A program made the position numbers and the translations under genes. Source: Acidobacteria bacterium 13_2_20CM_57_17 (GTDB taxonomy: Bacteria; Acidobacteriota; Terriglobia; Acidiferrales; UBA7541). From it: a stretch of 61,535 nt of DNA. Shown piece by piece: positions 52,579-61,453 of the stretch; within the stretch, counting starts at the first letter, position 1, and every line of letters starts with the position of its first letter. The notes beneath the pieces were generated by a model. It did not search any database, was not told where the DNA came from, and saw nothing but the letters and a program-made list of their open reading frames with translations. The stretch is taken from positions 1 through 61,535 of the forward strand of contig MNDE01000118.1 in NCBI GenBank assembly GCA_001914785.1. The letters run 5' to 3'.

Positions 52579-53694
52579 TTGTTAACTAGGTTTTTCCGCA
52601 TTGCGGCCACCGCCTGTTTGCTGCTGGTTTTCACCATCGATGTGGCTTCCGGGCGCACATCATCGCCTCGCCCCGAATCGCCACCATTCCTGGCCAAGCC
52701 ACCCGCCGCCTCCGGCCAGTCGTCGACGAGTCGCGCGACACCGCCCACGGAGTCGGCCGACGTGCCTCTCGCCGAAGCTCACTCCCTTCTGGAAAAAGGA
52801 AACATGACCGAGGCGGACCGTCTCGTTCGTCAGTATCTCCAGACCCATCCTGATTCCGCCGATGGACACTTCCTGCTCGGGCACATCCTCTTTCGCGAAA
52901 TCCAAAGTGAAGCAAGGCTCGAGACACGGGTGGAGGGCGTAGAGGTTCTCGGGGCAGGCGTTCCACCCGCGAGGCATGGTGAAGAAAAGGCCAGAGCTTC
53001 CCTGGCAGAGTTCACCGCCGGCGCGAAATTCCACGATCCCAGCGCCGGCGATCTGAAAGTCGTCGCGCTCGACTATGTGCTGCTGGGCGATTACGTGGAT
53101 GCGGACAACTGGCTCACAAAAATGCTGGCGTGGACTCCCAACGATGCCGAAGGCTGGTATTTCCTCGGACGGACAAAATATAATGAAAACAGATTCGCGG
53201 AAGCCGTCGATGCCTTCCAACGTTGCTTGAAGCTTGACCCCAGGAACCCCAAGGCCGAGGACAATCTTGGATTGTCCTATGCCGGCCTTGGTCGTAGGGA
53301 AGCAGCAGCAGCAGCGTACCAGCAAGCCATCGCCTGGCAGTCGGGAGCCGCTCTAAAAAATCCTGGACCGTATATTGATTTCGGCGATCTTCTCCTGGAC
53401 GAGAATCGTGATGGGGAAGCCGTTTCCTATCTTCTCCAGGCGGCTGAGATCGCTCCGCGCGAGTCTCGCGCGCACGAGCTGCTGGGGAAAGCCTACACTC
53501 GCCTGGATCAACTCCCCAAGGCTCTGACGGAACTGGAAAAGGCCATCGAACTCTCTCCCCAAAACGCCAATCTCCATTGCATGTTGGCGCCCGTCTATCG
53601 CAAGCAGGGCTTTGCCGATAAAGCAAAAATCGAATTCGACCGCTGCGCGACTCTGGCGGGAAGCCACTCTGTCCCCCCGACGCCCCGGCCATAA
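52579..53694 (+). CDS. secreted TPR protein
   Basis: 371 residues if it starts at the TTG at 52579, just before a signal segment (RFFRIAATACLLLVFTIDVASG). The open frame extends upstream to the terminator, but those residues look non-coding (Pro/Ser/Leu-rich). At least five tetratricopeptide repeats follow, such as ADRLVRQYLQTHPDSADGHF, AVDAFQRCLKLDPRNPKAED and ALTELEKAIELSPQNANLHC. TPRs mediate protein contacts, here probably in the periplasm. The family has no fixed function. It is convergent with the next TPR gene and may be a paralogue of it. The start is uncertain. Confidence 0.7.
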   Translation: MLTRFFRIAATACLLLVFTIDVASGRTSSPRPESPPFLAKPPAASGQSSTSRATPPTESADVPLAEAHSLLEKGNMTEADRLVRQYLQTHPDSADGHFLLGHILFREIQSEARLETRVEGVEVLGAGVPPARHGEEKARASLAEFTAGAKFHDPSAGDLKVVALDYVLLGDYVDADNWLTKMLAWTPNDAEGWYFLGRTKYNENRFAEAVDAFQRCLKLDPRNPKAEDNLGLSYAGLGRREAAAAAYQQAIAWQSGAALKNPGPYIDFGDLLLDENRDGEAVSYLLQAAEIAPRESRAHELLGKAYTRLDQLPKALTELEKAIELSPQNANLHCMLAPVYRKQGFADKAKIEFDRCATLAGSHSVPPTPRP

Positions 53695-53799
53695 AGGCTT
53701 CATGCGTGCCGAAAAAAGTCGCTCCACGAAGTTCCTACCTGGAAAGGGCATTTGACTCGGCGGTTCGAACCGGGAGGGATCGCTTGACTCAACAGACGT

Positions 53800-54990
53800 T
53801 TATGGTTGTTCTTTATTTCTTTCCTGGAGAAGCTGTTTTGCTCGTTCGGCTGTCGCCGCCCTTGCGCTCTCCTCAAGTTTGCTGAAGAGTTTCATTTCGG
53901 CCTGAGCTTCCTGTGTTCTTCCGAGGGCGCGGTACGTTTGGGCCAGCAGAAAATGCGTGGACGGTTCGGCAGGGTCGGACTTCACAGCCGTCTCAAGATC
54001 TTTTGCTGCTTCCGCATGGCGATCCAATTTCATCAGCGCACGGCCACGGTCCACTCTGGCCACCATCAGATTCGGGCAAATGTTTAAAGCTTTCTCGACG
54101 TTGGAGAGAGCTTCTTCGGGGCTTCCGCGCTGCTCGAGGATGATGTTGCCAATCTTCCACTGCGCAAGACAATTCGCCGGATCGTTGGTGAGTTCCGCTC
54201 GAAATTGTTCGTTAGCGGCGTCCCACATGCTAAGCGACCAGTACGCGTTGCCAAGCAGATAGTGCGTGCCGGACTTTTGCGGAGCCATCTCTACTGCTTT
54301 TTTGTATTCAATCAGCGCCCCATCGTAATTCTTCATGCTCTCCATGACTTCGCCGGAAATTTCGTGGACCCAGACGGAGTTTGCATCAATTTCATTCAGT
54401 TTGGATAGCGCCTGCTCGGACAATTTCATGTGCACCTTGCCGAGGAGGTACCAGACTTCTTGGTTGGCGGGCTGGTGCTGCGCCAGTTTTCGCAAATGTT
54501 CCACCGCCAAATTCAATTCGTCCAGCTTCATTAAGTCGTTGGCAAGAAGTAATTCCGCGTTGTCGTCATTCGAATTGCCGCGCAGGGCGGTTTCGAGGGG
54601 CGCGCGCGCGCCAGCGTAATCCCGCATTTCGTAGCGCGCGATTCCCAGCAGCGCGGAAGCGGAAACCATTTTCGGGTCGATTTTCAATCCTTTTTCCAAG
54701 ACATCAGCAGCCTTCTTATATTCGCGCTGCCTCAGATAGAGAGACCCCAGATTGTTGTAGGCGGGAGCGAGGCGCGGGAAAATCTGCAATAGCGATTCAT
54801 AGATTTGAGCTGCGCCGGCAAAGTCGCCGCGCGCCTCGGCGGTTTTTGCTTGTAAGTACAGTTCCTGCACCCGCTCGCTAGCAGTGGCGGGACTTGATTG
54901 GGCGTAAATTGCCAGGAGTTGAAAAATCACCAGCGTTCTTGCGGGGAGACCATGGGGACAGGCGAATCGGGAAAAGTGGAACCGCGACAT
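53800..54990 (-). CDS. TPR protein with N-terminal signal segment
   Basis: 396 residues from the ATG complementary to 54988-54990; a frame 12 residues longer exists. A hydrophobic segment (LVIFQLLAIYAQSSPATA) is probably a signal peptide. About nine TPR units follow: AAQIYESLLQIFPRLAPAYN, AADVLEKGLKIDPKMVSASA, ALIEYKKAVEMAPQKSGTHY, AAKDLETAVKSDPAEPSTHF. The C terminus is a charged helix (LEESARAATAERAKQLLQER). It is transcribed away from the CadC-like regulator gene and toward the other TPR gene. No enzymatic motif. Confidence 0.8.
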   Translation of the reverse strand: MSRFHFSRFACPHGLPARTLVIFQLLAIYAQSSPATASERVQELYLQAKTAEARGDFAGAAQIYESLLQIFPRLAPAYNNLGSLYLRQREYKKAADVLEKGLKIDPKMVSASALLGIARYEMRDYAGARAPLETALRGNSNDDNAELLLANDLMKLDELNLAVEHLRKLAQHQPANQEVWYLLGKVHMKLSEQALSKLNEIDANSVWVHEISGEVMESMKNYDGALIEYKKAVEMAPQKSGTHYLLGNAYWSLSMWDAANEQFRAELTNDPANCLAQWKIGNIILEQRGSPEEALSNVEKALNICPNLMVARVDRGRALMKLDRHAEAAKDLETAVKSDPAEPSTHFLLAQTYRALGRTQEAQAEMKLFSKLEESARAATAERAKQLLQERNKEQP

Positions 54991-55198
54991 GAACGGAATT
55001 CTACACTGGCCGAAAGCGTTCTCCAAGAATTCCGGCGTTCAGCGGCCCGCTGAGCCGGGAGAATGGACTTTGCCGTTCGAACGAGCCGCTCTCCCGATCT
55101 CGCCGCACCACCCCGCGGTCTGGTAGGAAGGCCAAAGGGGGTATTGAACCTGCGAAATGTGCGTGCTACCCTGCTGCCTAAACTAGGGGTGTTCGGCG

Positions 55199-57964
55199 AT
55201 GCAAACCACGGAGGGTCGCGGCCAAACTCGCGGCTTTGGGGTTTTCGAGCTGGACCTTCGGGCGGCCGAGCTCCGCAAGCGCGGCGTTCGGATAAAGCTG
55301 CAAGAACAACCTTTCCAGATTCTTTGCCTGCTCCTGGACCATTCCGGACAGGTGGTGACGCGCGACGAACTGCGGCATAAGCTCTGGCCGGCTCATACCT
55401 TCGTTGATTTTGACCGCAGCCTCAACAAAGCGATGACCAAGTTGCGGTCCGCCCTTGGAGATTCGGCGGAAAGTCCGCGATACGTTGAAACAATACCGCG
55501 CCATGGATATCGCTTCTTGGCTCACGTATACGAGCATCACGAAGGTGCGGAAGCGGCAACATTTTCGGACGGCCCGCCGGGTGTCGGCCGCTCAAGAGTT
55601 GTTTCCGGAGAAGAAGAAAAGCGCGGCCGCCTCCAACGTTTTCTGAACTCCCTGGATTTGCACACGCGGTCCGGCCGGCGACGCACCGCGCTTTTGGCCG
55701 CGGCATTGCCGTTCGTGATCTTGGCCGCGATTACATTCACAAGAATTCAGGCCTCCTCCGGCCCGTCAGGATTCGCAAACGGCAACAATTTGCGGCAGTC
55801 CGTGGCGGTCTTGGGATTCAAGAATCTTTCCGGTGAGGCGCAGGATGCATGGCTGTCCACTGCGTTTTCCGACTGGCTCATGACGGAACTCACAGCTGGG
55901 GAGCAAGTGCGCACGATACCCGCGGAGAGTGTCGCGCGAATGAAGACGGAACTTTCCCTGACCGATGTGGACACTCTTAGCGCGGACAGCTTGATCCGGA
56001 TTCGCAAGAATCTTGGGACCGATTTTGTTGTCGTGGGTTCGTATGCGATGTTTGGCGCGAAATCCGACGTCCAAATTCGTCTTGATGTGCGGTTGCAGAA
56101 CACGCGAAATGGGGAAACAGCTGGTGCTTTTTCCGAGACCGGAACGGAGAATCATCTGCTCGACCTTGTTTCCCGGGCGGGAGAGCATCTGCGCGCGAAA
56201 TTGGGCGTGCCCGCTGTGACCAAGGAAGAGGCAGCGGAGGTGGCGATTGCACTGCCTTCGAAGAGTGAAACCGCAAAATTCTATTCCGAGGGACTCGTCC
56301 GGTTGCGTGCCTTTGACGCCCTCAAGGCAAGTGAGCTTTTGCAGAGTGCCATTGCCGTCGAACCCGCTTATGCGCTGTCTCATGCGGCCCTGGCCAAGGC
56401 CTGGGCGCAACTTGGCTATGACGAAAATGCCAGGGCCGAGGCGAAAAAAGCCTTCGATCTATCTTCCAACCTGTCTCGCGCCGAGCGCCTCCTGGTTGAA
56501 GGACGGTATCGCGAGACTTCCCGAGACTGGGACAAAGCCGCCGAAATCTACCGGGCGCTCTTCGAGTTTTTCCCGGACAATCTTGATTACGGACTCGCCC
56601 TCGCCAATGCCGAATACAAGGCTAATAAATGGAAGGATACGCTGACCACTATCGCGGCATTGCGTGAGCTGCCTCTGCCCCTTCGGGACGACCCTCGAAT
56701 CGATTTGGCAGAGCAGGATGCGGCACGATCGTTAGGGGACACAAAGAGGTCCGAGGCCGCGCTCGTGAGGGCAGCGGAAAAGGCTCAAGCGGCCGGAGCA
56801 TCTTTGCTGCTGGCAAAGGCGAGGCTTGATCAAGCATGGTTGTTTGAAAACCTGGGCAGGTTTTCCGAAGTTGAGGCCGCGGTGCGCGAAGCGAGACAAC
56901 TCTATGTGGCGGCGAATGACCGCAGCGGGGTCGCGGAAGCGACGACGCTCGGCGCCATAGCTCTCAAGAATCAGGGAAACTATCTCGGCGCGAAAAAGGG
57001 GTATGAAGAGGTTTTGACGCTTTATCGCCAGATCGGGAACCGTACGGGCCTTGCCGCCGAGAATGACAACATCGGAGACATTCTTGTTTACCTTGGCGAC
57101 CTCGAAGGTGCTCGCCGCGGATATGAGGCGGCTCTGGCAATTTATCATGAGGTTGGCGATCAAAACGGTGAGGCTCTGGCCAAAAACGGTCTCGGCGATG
57201 TGTTCTTGGTCCTGGGCAAGCATCGGGAAGCAACGGAAATGTTCGAGAGTTCTTTCGAAATCTGCGGAAGAATTGGCAATCGAGGCCGGCAAGCCGGGGC
57301 ATTGGCTGGTAAAGCCCGCGTGCACCGGCTCCATGGGGAACTGGCCCAAGCGCTCGCGGAGGAAACGGAAGCTAGAACCATTTTCGATGAGATTGGTGAC
57401 AAGACGGAGGTAGCACACGTTGACCTGAATCTTGCCGAACTCTTTCTTGATGAAGGGAAGAGCGAGGAATCGGCACTCTCAGCCCGGCGCGCGGCGGAGG
57501 TGTTTGCAAAGACAAAGGGAACGAGCGACGAGGCAACTGCCCGCTTGCTGCTTGCTAAAACATTGCTGGTTAGCGGCCACACGGCTGACGCCCGCAAGAT
57601 TGTCGACGAGGTCGTGGGCGTTGCTACTGAGACGCACAACCGGGAATTGGAGTTATCGGCAACGTTGACGGCTGCTCGTGTTCGTGCGGCGTCGGGAGAT
57701 TCTTCGGAAGCCAGGGAGGCTCTACGGCGCCTCGATAGGGTGATCGCTGATGCGACCACGACAGGCTTCCAGGCAATCACGCTGGAGGCCCGCCTGGCAA
57801 AAGGCGAGATTGAGATGGGAAACCCCGATCCAAGCACAGGCCGCACTGAGCTAGACGCATTGCGGAAGGAGGCAGCAAAAGGTGGTTTTCAGCTATTTGC
57901 CCAGAAAGCGTCTGCTGCCTTGCAGACGGCCACGAACCGGGGTTCGCACGACGTTAGGGATTAG
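55199..57964 (+). CDS. CadC-like transmembrane regulator with TPR sensor part
   Basis: 921 residues. Residues 10-110 are an OmpR/CadC winged helix (FGVFELDLRAAELRKRG ... LLLDHSGQVVTRDELRHKLW ... YVETIPRHGYRFLAHV). One membrane helix lies at about 163-182 (ALLAAALPFVILAAITF). Residues about 195-290 resemble a FlgO/TolB N-terminal domain (QSVAVLGFKNLSGEAQDAWL ... DFVVVGSYAMFG), and the rest is TPR repeats (NYLGAKKGYEEVLTLYRQIG). This layout is common in Acidobacteria: an outer sensor signals through the membrane to a DNA-binding head without phosphorylation. Targets are unknown; neighbouring genes are the natural guess. Confidence 0.88.
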   Translation: MQTTEGRGQTRGFGVFELDLRAAELRKRGVRIKLQEQPFQILCLLLDHSGQVVTRDELRHKLWPAHTFVDFDRSLNKAMTKLRSALGDSAESPRYVETIPRHGYRFLAHVYEHHEGAEAATFSDGPPGVGRSRVVSGEEEKRGRLQRFLNSLDLHTRSGRRRTALLAAALPFVILAAITFTRIQASSGPSGFANGNNLRQSVAVLGFKNLSGEAQDAWLSTAFSDWLMTELTAGEQVRTIPAESVARMKTELSLTDVDTLSADSLIRIRKNLGTDFVVVGSYAMFGAKSDVQIRLDVRLQNTRNGETAGAFSETGTENHLLDLVSRAGEHLRAKLGVPAVTKEEAAEVAIALPSKSETAKFYSEGLVRLRAFDALKASELLQSAIAVEPAYALSHAALAKAWAQLGYDENARAEAKKAFDLSSNLSRAERLLVEGRYRETSRDWDKAAEIYRALFEFFPDNLDYGLALANAEYKANKWKDTLTTIAALRELPLPLRDDPRIDLAEQDAARSLGDTKRSEAALVRAAEKAQAAGASLLLAKARLDQAWLFENLGRFSEVEAAVREARQLYVAANDRSGVAEATTLGAIALKNQGNYLGAKKGYEEVLTLYRQIGNRTGLAAENDNIGDILVYLGDLEGARRGYEAALAIYHEVGDQNGEALAKNGLGDVFLVLGKHREATEMFESSFEICGRIGNRGRQAGALAGKARVHRLHGELAQALAEETEARTIFDEIGDKTEVAHVDLNLAELFLDEGKSEESALSARRAAEVFAKTKGTSDEATARLLLAKTLLVSGHTADARKIVDEVVGVATETHNRELELSATLTAARVRAASGDSSEAREALRRLDRVIADATTTGFQAITLEARLAKGEIEMGNPDPSTGRTELDALRKEAAKGGFQLFAQKASAALQTATNRGSHDVRD

Positions 57965-58215
57965 GAGGCCAGGCGATTTCTCGCAACCCGCCAGGGGAAT
58001 TCGAGACACCCATCTTATGGGCGCAGTACGGGCGCAGTGCCGGTGGCCACATCCTCACACTGGTCTGGGGAATGTCTCCTGGTAAGGTTCTATGTATCAA
58101 TAGGATGCGGAAGGCTTCGCAGGGGACATCCGAGTAACTTGACAACGCCAAGCGACGTTCCGAAACTGCATCTCGTGTCAAATTCTGCCTTTTGCGGTGA
58201 GATAGGAGTCTTGAC

Positions 58216-59349
58216 ATGCGAGCGAGGATGTTGGCGCGAGAATGCGTGTTTTCCGCGGCTTTCTTAATGGCGTTGCAGGTTCTGGGCACTAGAGCCGCAG
58301 CTGCGGCACCGAGTGCGCCTGAGCGCAAGACACGCATTGCCATCGTGGGACTTGACCACGATCACGTTTGGGGATTGCTGAAGTATCTGGAAGCTGAACC
58401 CGATGCGGAGCTAGTGGCCATCGCGGAACTCCAGCCCGCGCTCGTGAAAGAGGCGAAGTCGCGGGTGCAAACGGGCGTGAAGTTTTATTCTGGCTACGTC
58501 CCTATGTTGGACGAAGTCAAACCCGACGCCGTCATCGTCACTACCTCAAACGATCGGCACCTCGAGATTCTGCGCGAGTGCGCCAAGCGCCACATTCATT
58601 ATTCCGTCGAGAAGCCCATGGCCACGAACGCGGCTGACGCTCGCGAGATGGAGAAGCTGGCCAAGCAGGCGGGAATCAAGCTCATGGTGAACTACTGGAA
58701 CGCGTGGGTGCCACCGAGTCATGAGCTTTTTCATCGCGTGAAAGACGGACAGGTTGGCGCGGTGCAGAAAATCATCGTGCAATACGGACACGCGGGCCCC
58801 AAGGAGATTGGTGTGTCGGAGTATTTTGCGGACTGGCTCTACGATCCCGTCAAGAATGGCGGCGGCGCAATCATGGATTTCGGATGCTACGGGGCGGAGT
58901 GGGCATTGTGGCTGAAGGGCCGGCCCAAAGGTGTGCAAGCGATCGCGCAAAAGTTGAAGGTTTCACAACACAACAAGGTGGACGACGACGCAACGATTCT
59001 TCTCGAATATCCGGACGCCACTGTGATTGTTGAGGCTTCCTGGGATTGGCCGCACAGCATGGGGCAGGTGCAAGTCTTTGGCCCGAAGGGGAGCTTGCTC
59101 GCAACCCACGACGCTCTGTTCTACAGGTCTACCGAAGATCGCGGGAAATCGGGATTAGAGGGCGAGCCGGTTGCGCTCAGTGGAGCACAGGCAGCGACGA
59201 ACAATCCCGTTGCGTACTTTGTCGACTGCATCCGCCACGATAAGCCGATCGAAGAGCCGCTGTCTGCTCAATTGAATGTTCAGGTGCTGGAGATCCTGGA
59301 CGCGGCGAGGGAATCTGTTCGCACCGGACGCGTACAGGAACTGCGCTGA
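58216..59349 (+). CDS. exported Gfo/Idh/MocA-family oxidoreductase
   Basis: 377 residues, with TAGGAG 9 bases before the ATG. An N-terminal segment (VFSAAFLMALQVLGTRAAAA) indicates export, probably with cofactor bound. The Rossmann part starts at TRIAIVGLDHDHVWGLLKYL, although the usual GxGxxG is replaced by GLDHDH. VEKPMATNAADAREME is the conserved EKP motif carrying the catalytic-site Lys, and the C-terminal alpha/beta domain has NGGGAIMDFGCYGAEWALWL. Family members oxidise or reduce sugars and glycosides using NAD(P). Substrate cannot be told. The loss of the glycine motif is notable. Confidence 0.85.
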   Translation: MRARMLARECVFSAAFLMALQVLGTRAAAAAPSAPERKTRIAIVGLDHDHVWGLLKYLEAEPDAELVAIAELQPALVKEAKSRVQTGVKFYSGYVPMLDEVKPDAVIVTTSNDRHLEILRECAKRHIHYSVEKPMATNAADAREMEKLAKQAGIKLMVNYWNAWVPPSHELFHRVKDGQVGAVQKIIVQYGHAGPKEIGVSEYFADWLYDPVKNGGGAIMDFGCYGAEWALWLKGRPKGVQAIAQKLKVSQHNKVDDDATILLEYPDATVIVEASWDWPHSMGQVQVFGPKGSLLATHDALFYRSTEDRGKSGLEGEPVALSGAQAATNNPVAYFVDCIRHDKPIEEPLSAQLNVQVLEILDAARESVRTGRVQELR

Positions 59350-59842
59350 AGTTTGCGCAGGCATAGCTCTGACAAATACCGGCACCTTTTCTTGATCCTG
59401 ATGCAAGCGCCTGAGTTTCCATCTCGTTGTACGCTGTCACGACAGAGGACGCGGGATCGATTCCGTGACTGACGAACAGACTTAAACAACATACTATCTC
59501 GTTGCTTTTCCTTGGCTCCGCGTATTTGTTGCCTGATGATTTTGTATCGTATTCAAGCGTTATTGGAACTAAGTTGGAGCCGAGTTTTTTCAACAATCTT
59601 TGTTGTTTATCTTCTAAGCGTAGGTCGCAGCATCGCCATCGACTTTGAAATCCGCTTCTGGAAATGGCACCGATCTCGGGACTCGCGCATTTGACCAACG
59701 GCGGCGGTTTTCCCAACCACGCCAGCGAATTCCAATCAGAGCACGGATTGATTTTGCAGGACTTATCCCAGTCGTACTCTCGCGACGATTCACGTTTTTC
59801 CTGTTATAGTGCACCAAAAGCGGACCAATCAAATCGCAGATT
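59350..59842. other. intergenic stretch before the right repeat
   Basis: About 490 bp of lower GC. Open frames on both strands are short and lack motifs or ribosome sites. AGTGCACCA occurs at 59808-59816, an extra copy of the motif that is doubled at the end of each 181-bp repeat. Nothing else is recognised. Confidence 0.4.
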
Positions 59843-60023
59843 TGTGCTAAGCTACTGAAAACACTCGGCGGAGAGGTGCCAGAGTGGTTTAATGGGTCGG
59901 TTTGCTAAACCTACCTGCCCTGTTTGCACTCGCTGATTTTCACGTTTTTTCAGTAGATTAGGCTGCTCTCAGTTGCGCTGAGATAGCCTCATTTGCAGGT
60001 TAAAGTGCACCAAGAGTGCACCA
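59843..60023 (+). repeat. 181-bp direct repeat, right copy (attachment-site-like)
   Basis: Direct repeat of 36749-36929 with the same length and orientation, 23094 bp away. The 78-bp core is 59866-59943. Most of the mismatches fall in one 40-bp stretch (about 59944-59983). Beyond it, at about 60088-60110, GAGACGTGGCTGAGCGGGTG recalls another tRNA 5' part, which would fit a site repeatedly used for integration; that second resemblance is weak. Confidence 0.75.
59870..59911 (+). pseudogene. 5' half of a tRNA-Ser(GCT)-like gene, second copy
   Basis: Identical to 36776-36817; anticodon GCT at 59904-59906. As in the left copy, the sequence leaves the tRNA pattern after the anticodon stem and no T-arm follows. 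The conserved bases upstream (TGTGCTAAGCT at 59843) could be the -10 region of the original tRNA promoter. Confidence 0.65.
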
Positions 60024-60183
60024 CAAATCCGTATCTCCGATACCAGCCAAAACCGTCAACCTCTCGCGCACGACTCCGATTGCGCCCGAGACGTGGCTGA
60101 GCGGGTGAAAACCGACGTCGCTATTTGTAAGCAGGCAAACCTCACGCACTTTTGGCGATGCAGCCGAAGGCTCCGAAGATCAA

Positions 60184-61323
60184 CTAATCCTGCCCTCTGA
60201 CCTTTGCACCCCTGTTTAGCCTGTAGGAAGTGCTCCTTCCGCCGGCTTCTTCTTGTTCAATCACACCTGCGACGATCAGCTCTTCGATGTCTCGAAGAGC
60301 AGTTCGCGAGGAAGTCTTCGTTATCTTCATCCACTTGTCTCTGGTTAGTTTTCCCTCGAACCCGCTGAACAGTTTATTCAGGACTTTCTTCTGCCGGTCA
60401 TTCGGAGAGAGATTCCTTTTCTTCAAGTCCTGCCAGAACAATTCCTTTTCGAGAGCGCTGTCTGAGATTCGACTCGATTGTTCGATGGCTCGGTCCAGAC
60501 ACCCAAGAAACCACGTTAGCCATTCCGTGATGTCCAACGATCCAGCCTGGGTCTTCTCAAGAACGTCGTAATAGCCTTTTCGTTCTTCAAGGATTTGCGA
60601 CGACATGCTGTAGAAACGCTGAGCACTGCCATCCGATCTGGCTAAGCACATCTCGGCGATAGCTCTCCCAATTCTCCCGTTGCCGTCTTCAAAGGGATGA
60701 ATCGTTACGAACCATAGATGTGCTATTGCGGCCTTCAAGAGCGGATCTTGCTGCTCGCTGCCGTCCAACCACTTGAGAAACTTTCCGATCTCGCTCTCGA
60801 CTCGGCTAGCAATGGGTGCAACATAGTGAATCTTGTGGCGGCCGATTGGCCCTGACACAACTTGCATCGGACCCTGGCTGTCGTCTCGCCAGGCGCCGAC
60901 TCGAAATCTGTCGCTGGTCGTACGAACTCCGGGAAACAAATGGGTATGCCAATCGGATAGGCGTTCCTTTGTCAGCGGCTCCTTGAATTTCTGCGTCGCG
61001 TCCAACATCATCTCAACAACACCATCGACATATCGATCCTTGTGGACCTTGAGTCCTCCGACCTCCAGTCCAAGCCTGCGAGCGAGAGACGAGCGGACAT
61101 TCTCTGGATCAAGGACTACCCCTTCGATCGCGCTGGATTTGATCGTTTCTTCCGTCAGCACCTTTAGTGTTGCGGTCCACTGTGAGGCAAAACCGTAGCC
61201 CCGCATCTTGCCAAGCAATAGGCCTTGGCACAATCGGACTCCAGAGAGCAATGGGGCAAGCGTCTTTGCGTTCCACGTAAATCCAGGCCAATCAATGAGT
61301 TCGTGGATGTATTTTCTCGCCAT
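60184..61323 (-). CDS. class II Fic-family protein (putative AMP transferase)
   Basis: 379 residues. The catalytic motif HPFEDGNGRIGR (209-220) is complete, with the His base, the acidic residue and both Arg. The N-terminal domain starts YIHELIDWPGFTW (DUF4172-like), and SSAIEG (63-68) matches the inhibitory (S/T)xxxE(G/N) helix of class II Fic enzymes, whose Glu blocks ATP binding. The C terminus (about 310-372) is a winged helix (TRDKWMKITKTSSRTALRDI). It would attach AMP to a protein hydroxyl when inhibition is relieved. No separate antitoxin gene is seen. Its start codon lies within a heptamer array. Confidence 0.9.
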   Translation of the reverse strand: MARKYIHELIDWPGFTWNAKTLAPLLSGVRLCQGLLLGKMRGYGFASQWTATLKVLTEETIKSSAIEGVVLDPENVRSSLARRLGLEVGGLKVHKDRYVDGVVEMMLDATQKFKEPLTKERLSDWHTHLFPGVRTTSDRFRVGAWRDDSQGPMQVVSGPIGRHKIHYVAPIASRVESEIGKFLKWLDGSEQQDPLLKAAIAHLWFVTIHPFEDGNGRIGRAIAEMCLARSDGSAQRFYSMSSQILEERKGYYDVLEKTQAGSLDITEWLTWFLGCLDRAIEQSSRISDSALEKELFWQDLKKRNLSPNDRQKKVLNKLFSGFEGKLTRDKWMKITKTSSRTALRDIEELIVAGVIEQEEAGGRSTSYRLNRGAKVRGQD

Positions 61324-61412
61324 AATCTCGCCGTCAATCTCGCCACAACTGCACTATTTCTCGTCACAACGCCGTCATTTAATCTCGCCATATTCTAGCC
61401 ATTTTTCTCGCC
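61315..61412. repeat. array of TCTCGCC heptamers over the fic start
   Basis: Exact copies start at 61315, 61326, 61338, 61383 and 61406; one-mismatch copies start at 61359 (TCTCGTC) and 61394 (TCTAGCC). On the fic strand the unit reads GGCGAGA, often within TGGCGAGA. Gaps of 11, 12, 21, 24, 11 and 12 bp keep most copies on one face of the helix. The first copy covers codons 1-3 of fic. This looks like a set of operator sites; binding by the winged helix of Fic itself is possible. Confidence 0.6.
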
Positions 61413-61453
61413 AGAGTCAAGTCTCTCATCCACATACTCCGCCTTGGCTTCCT

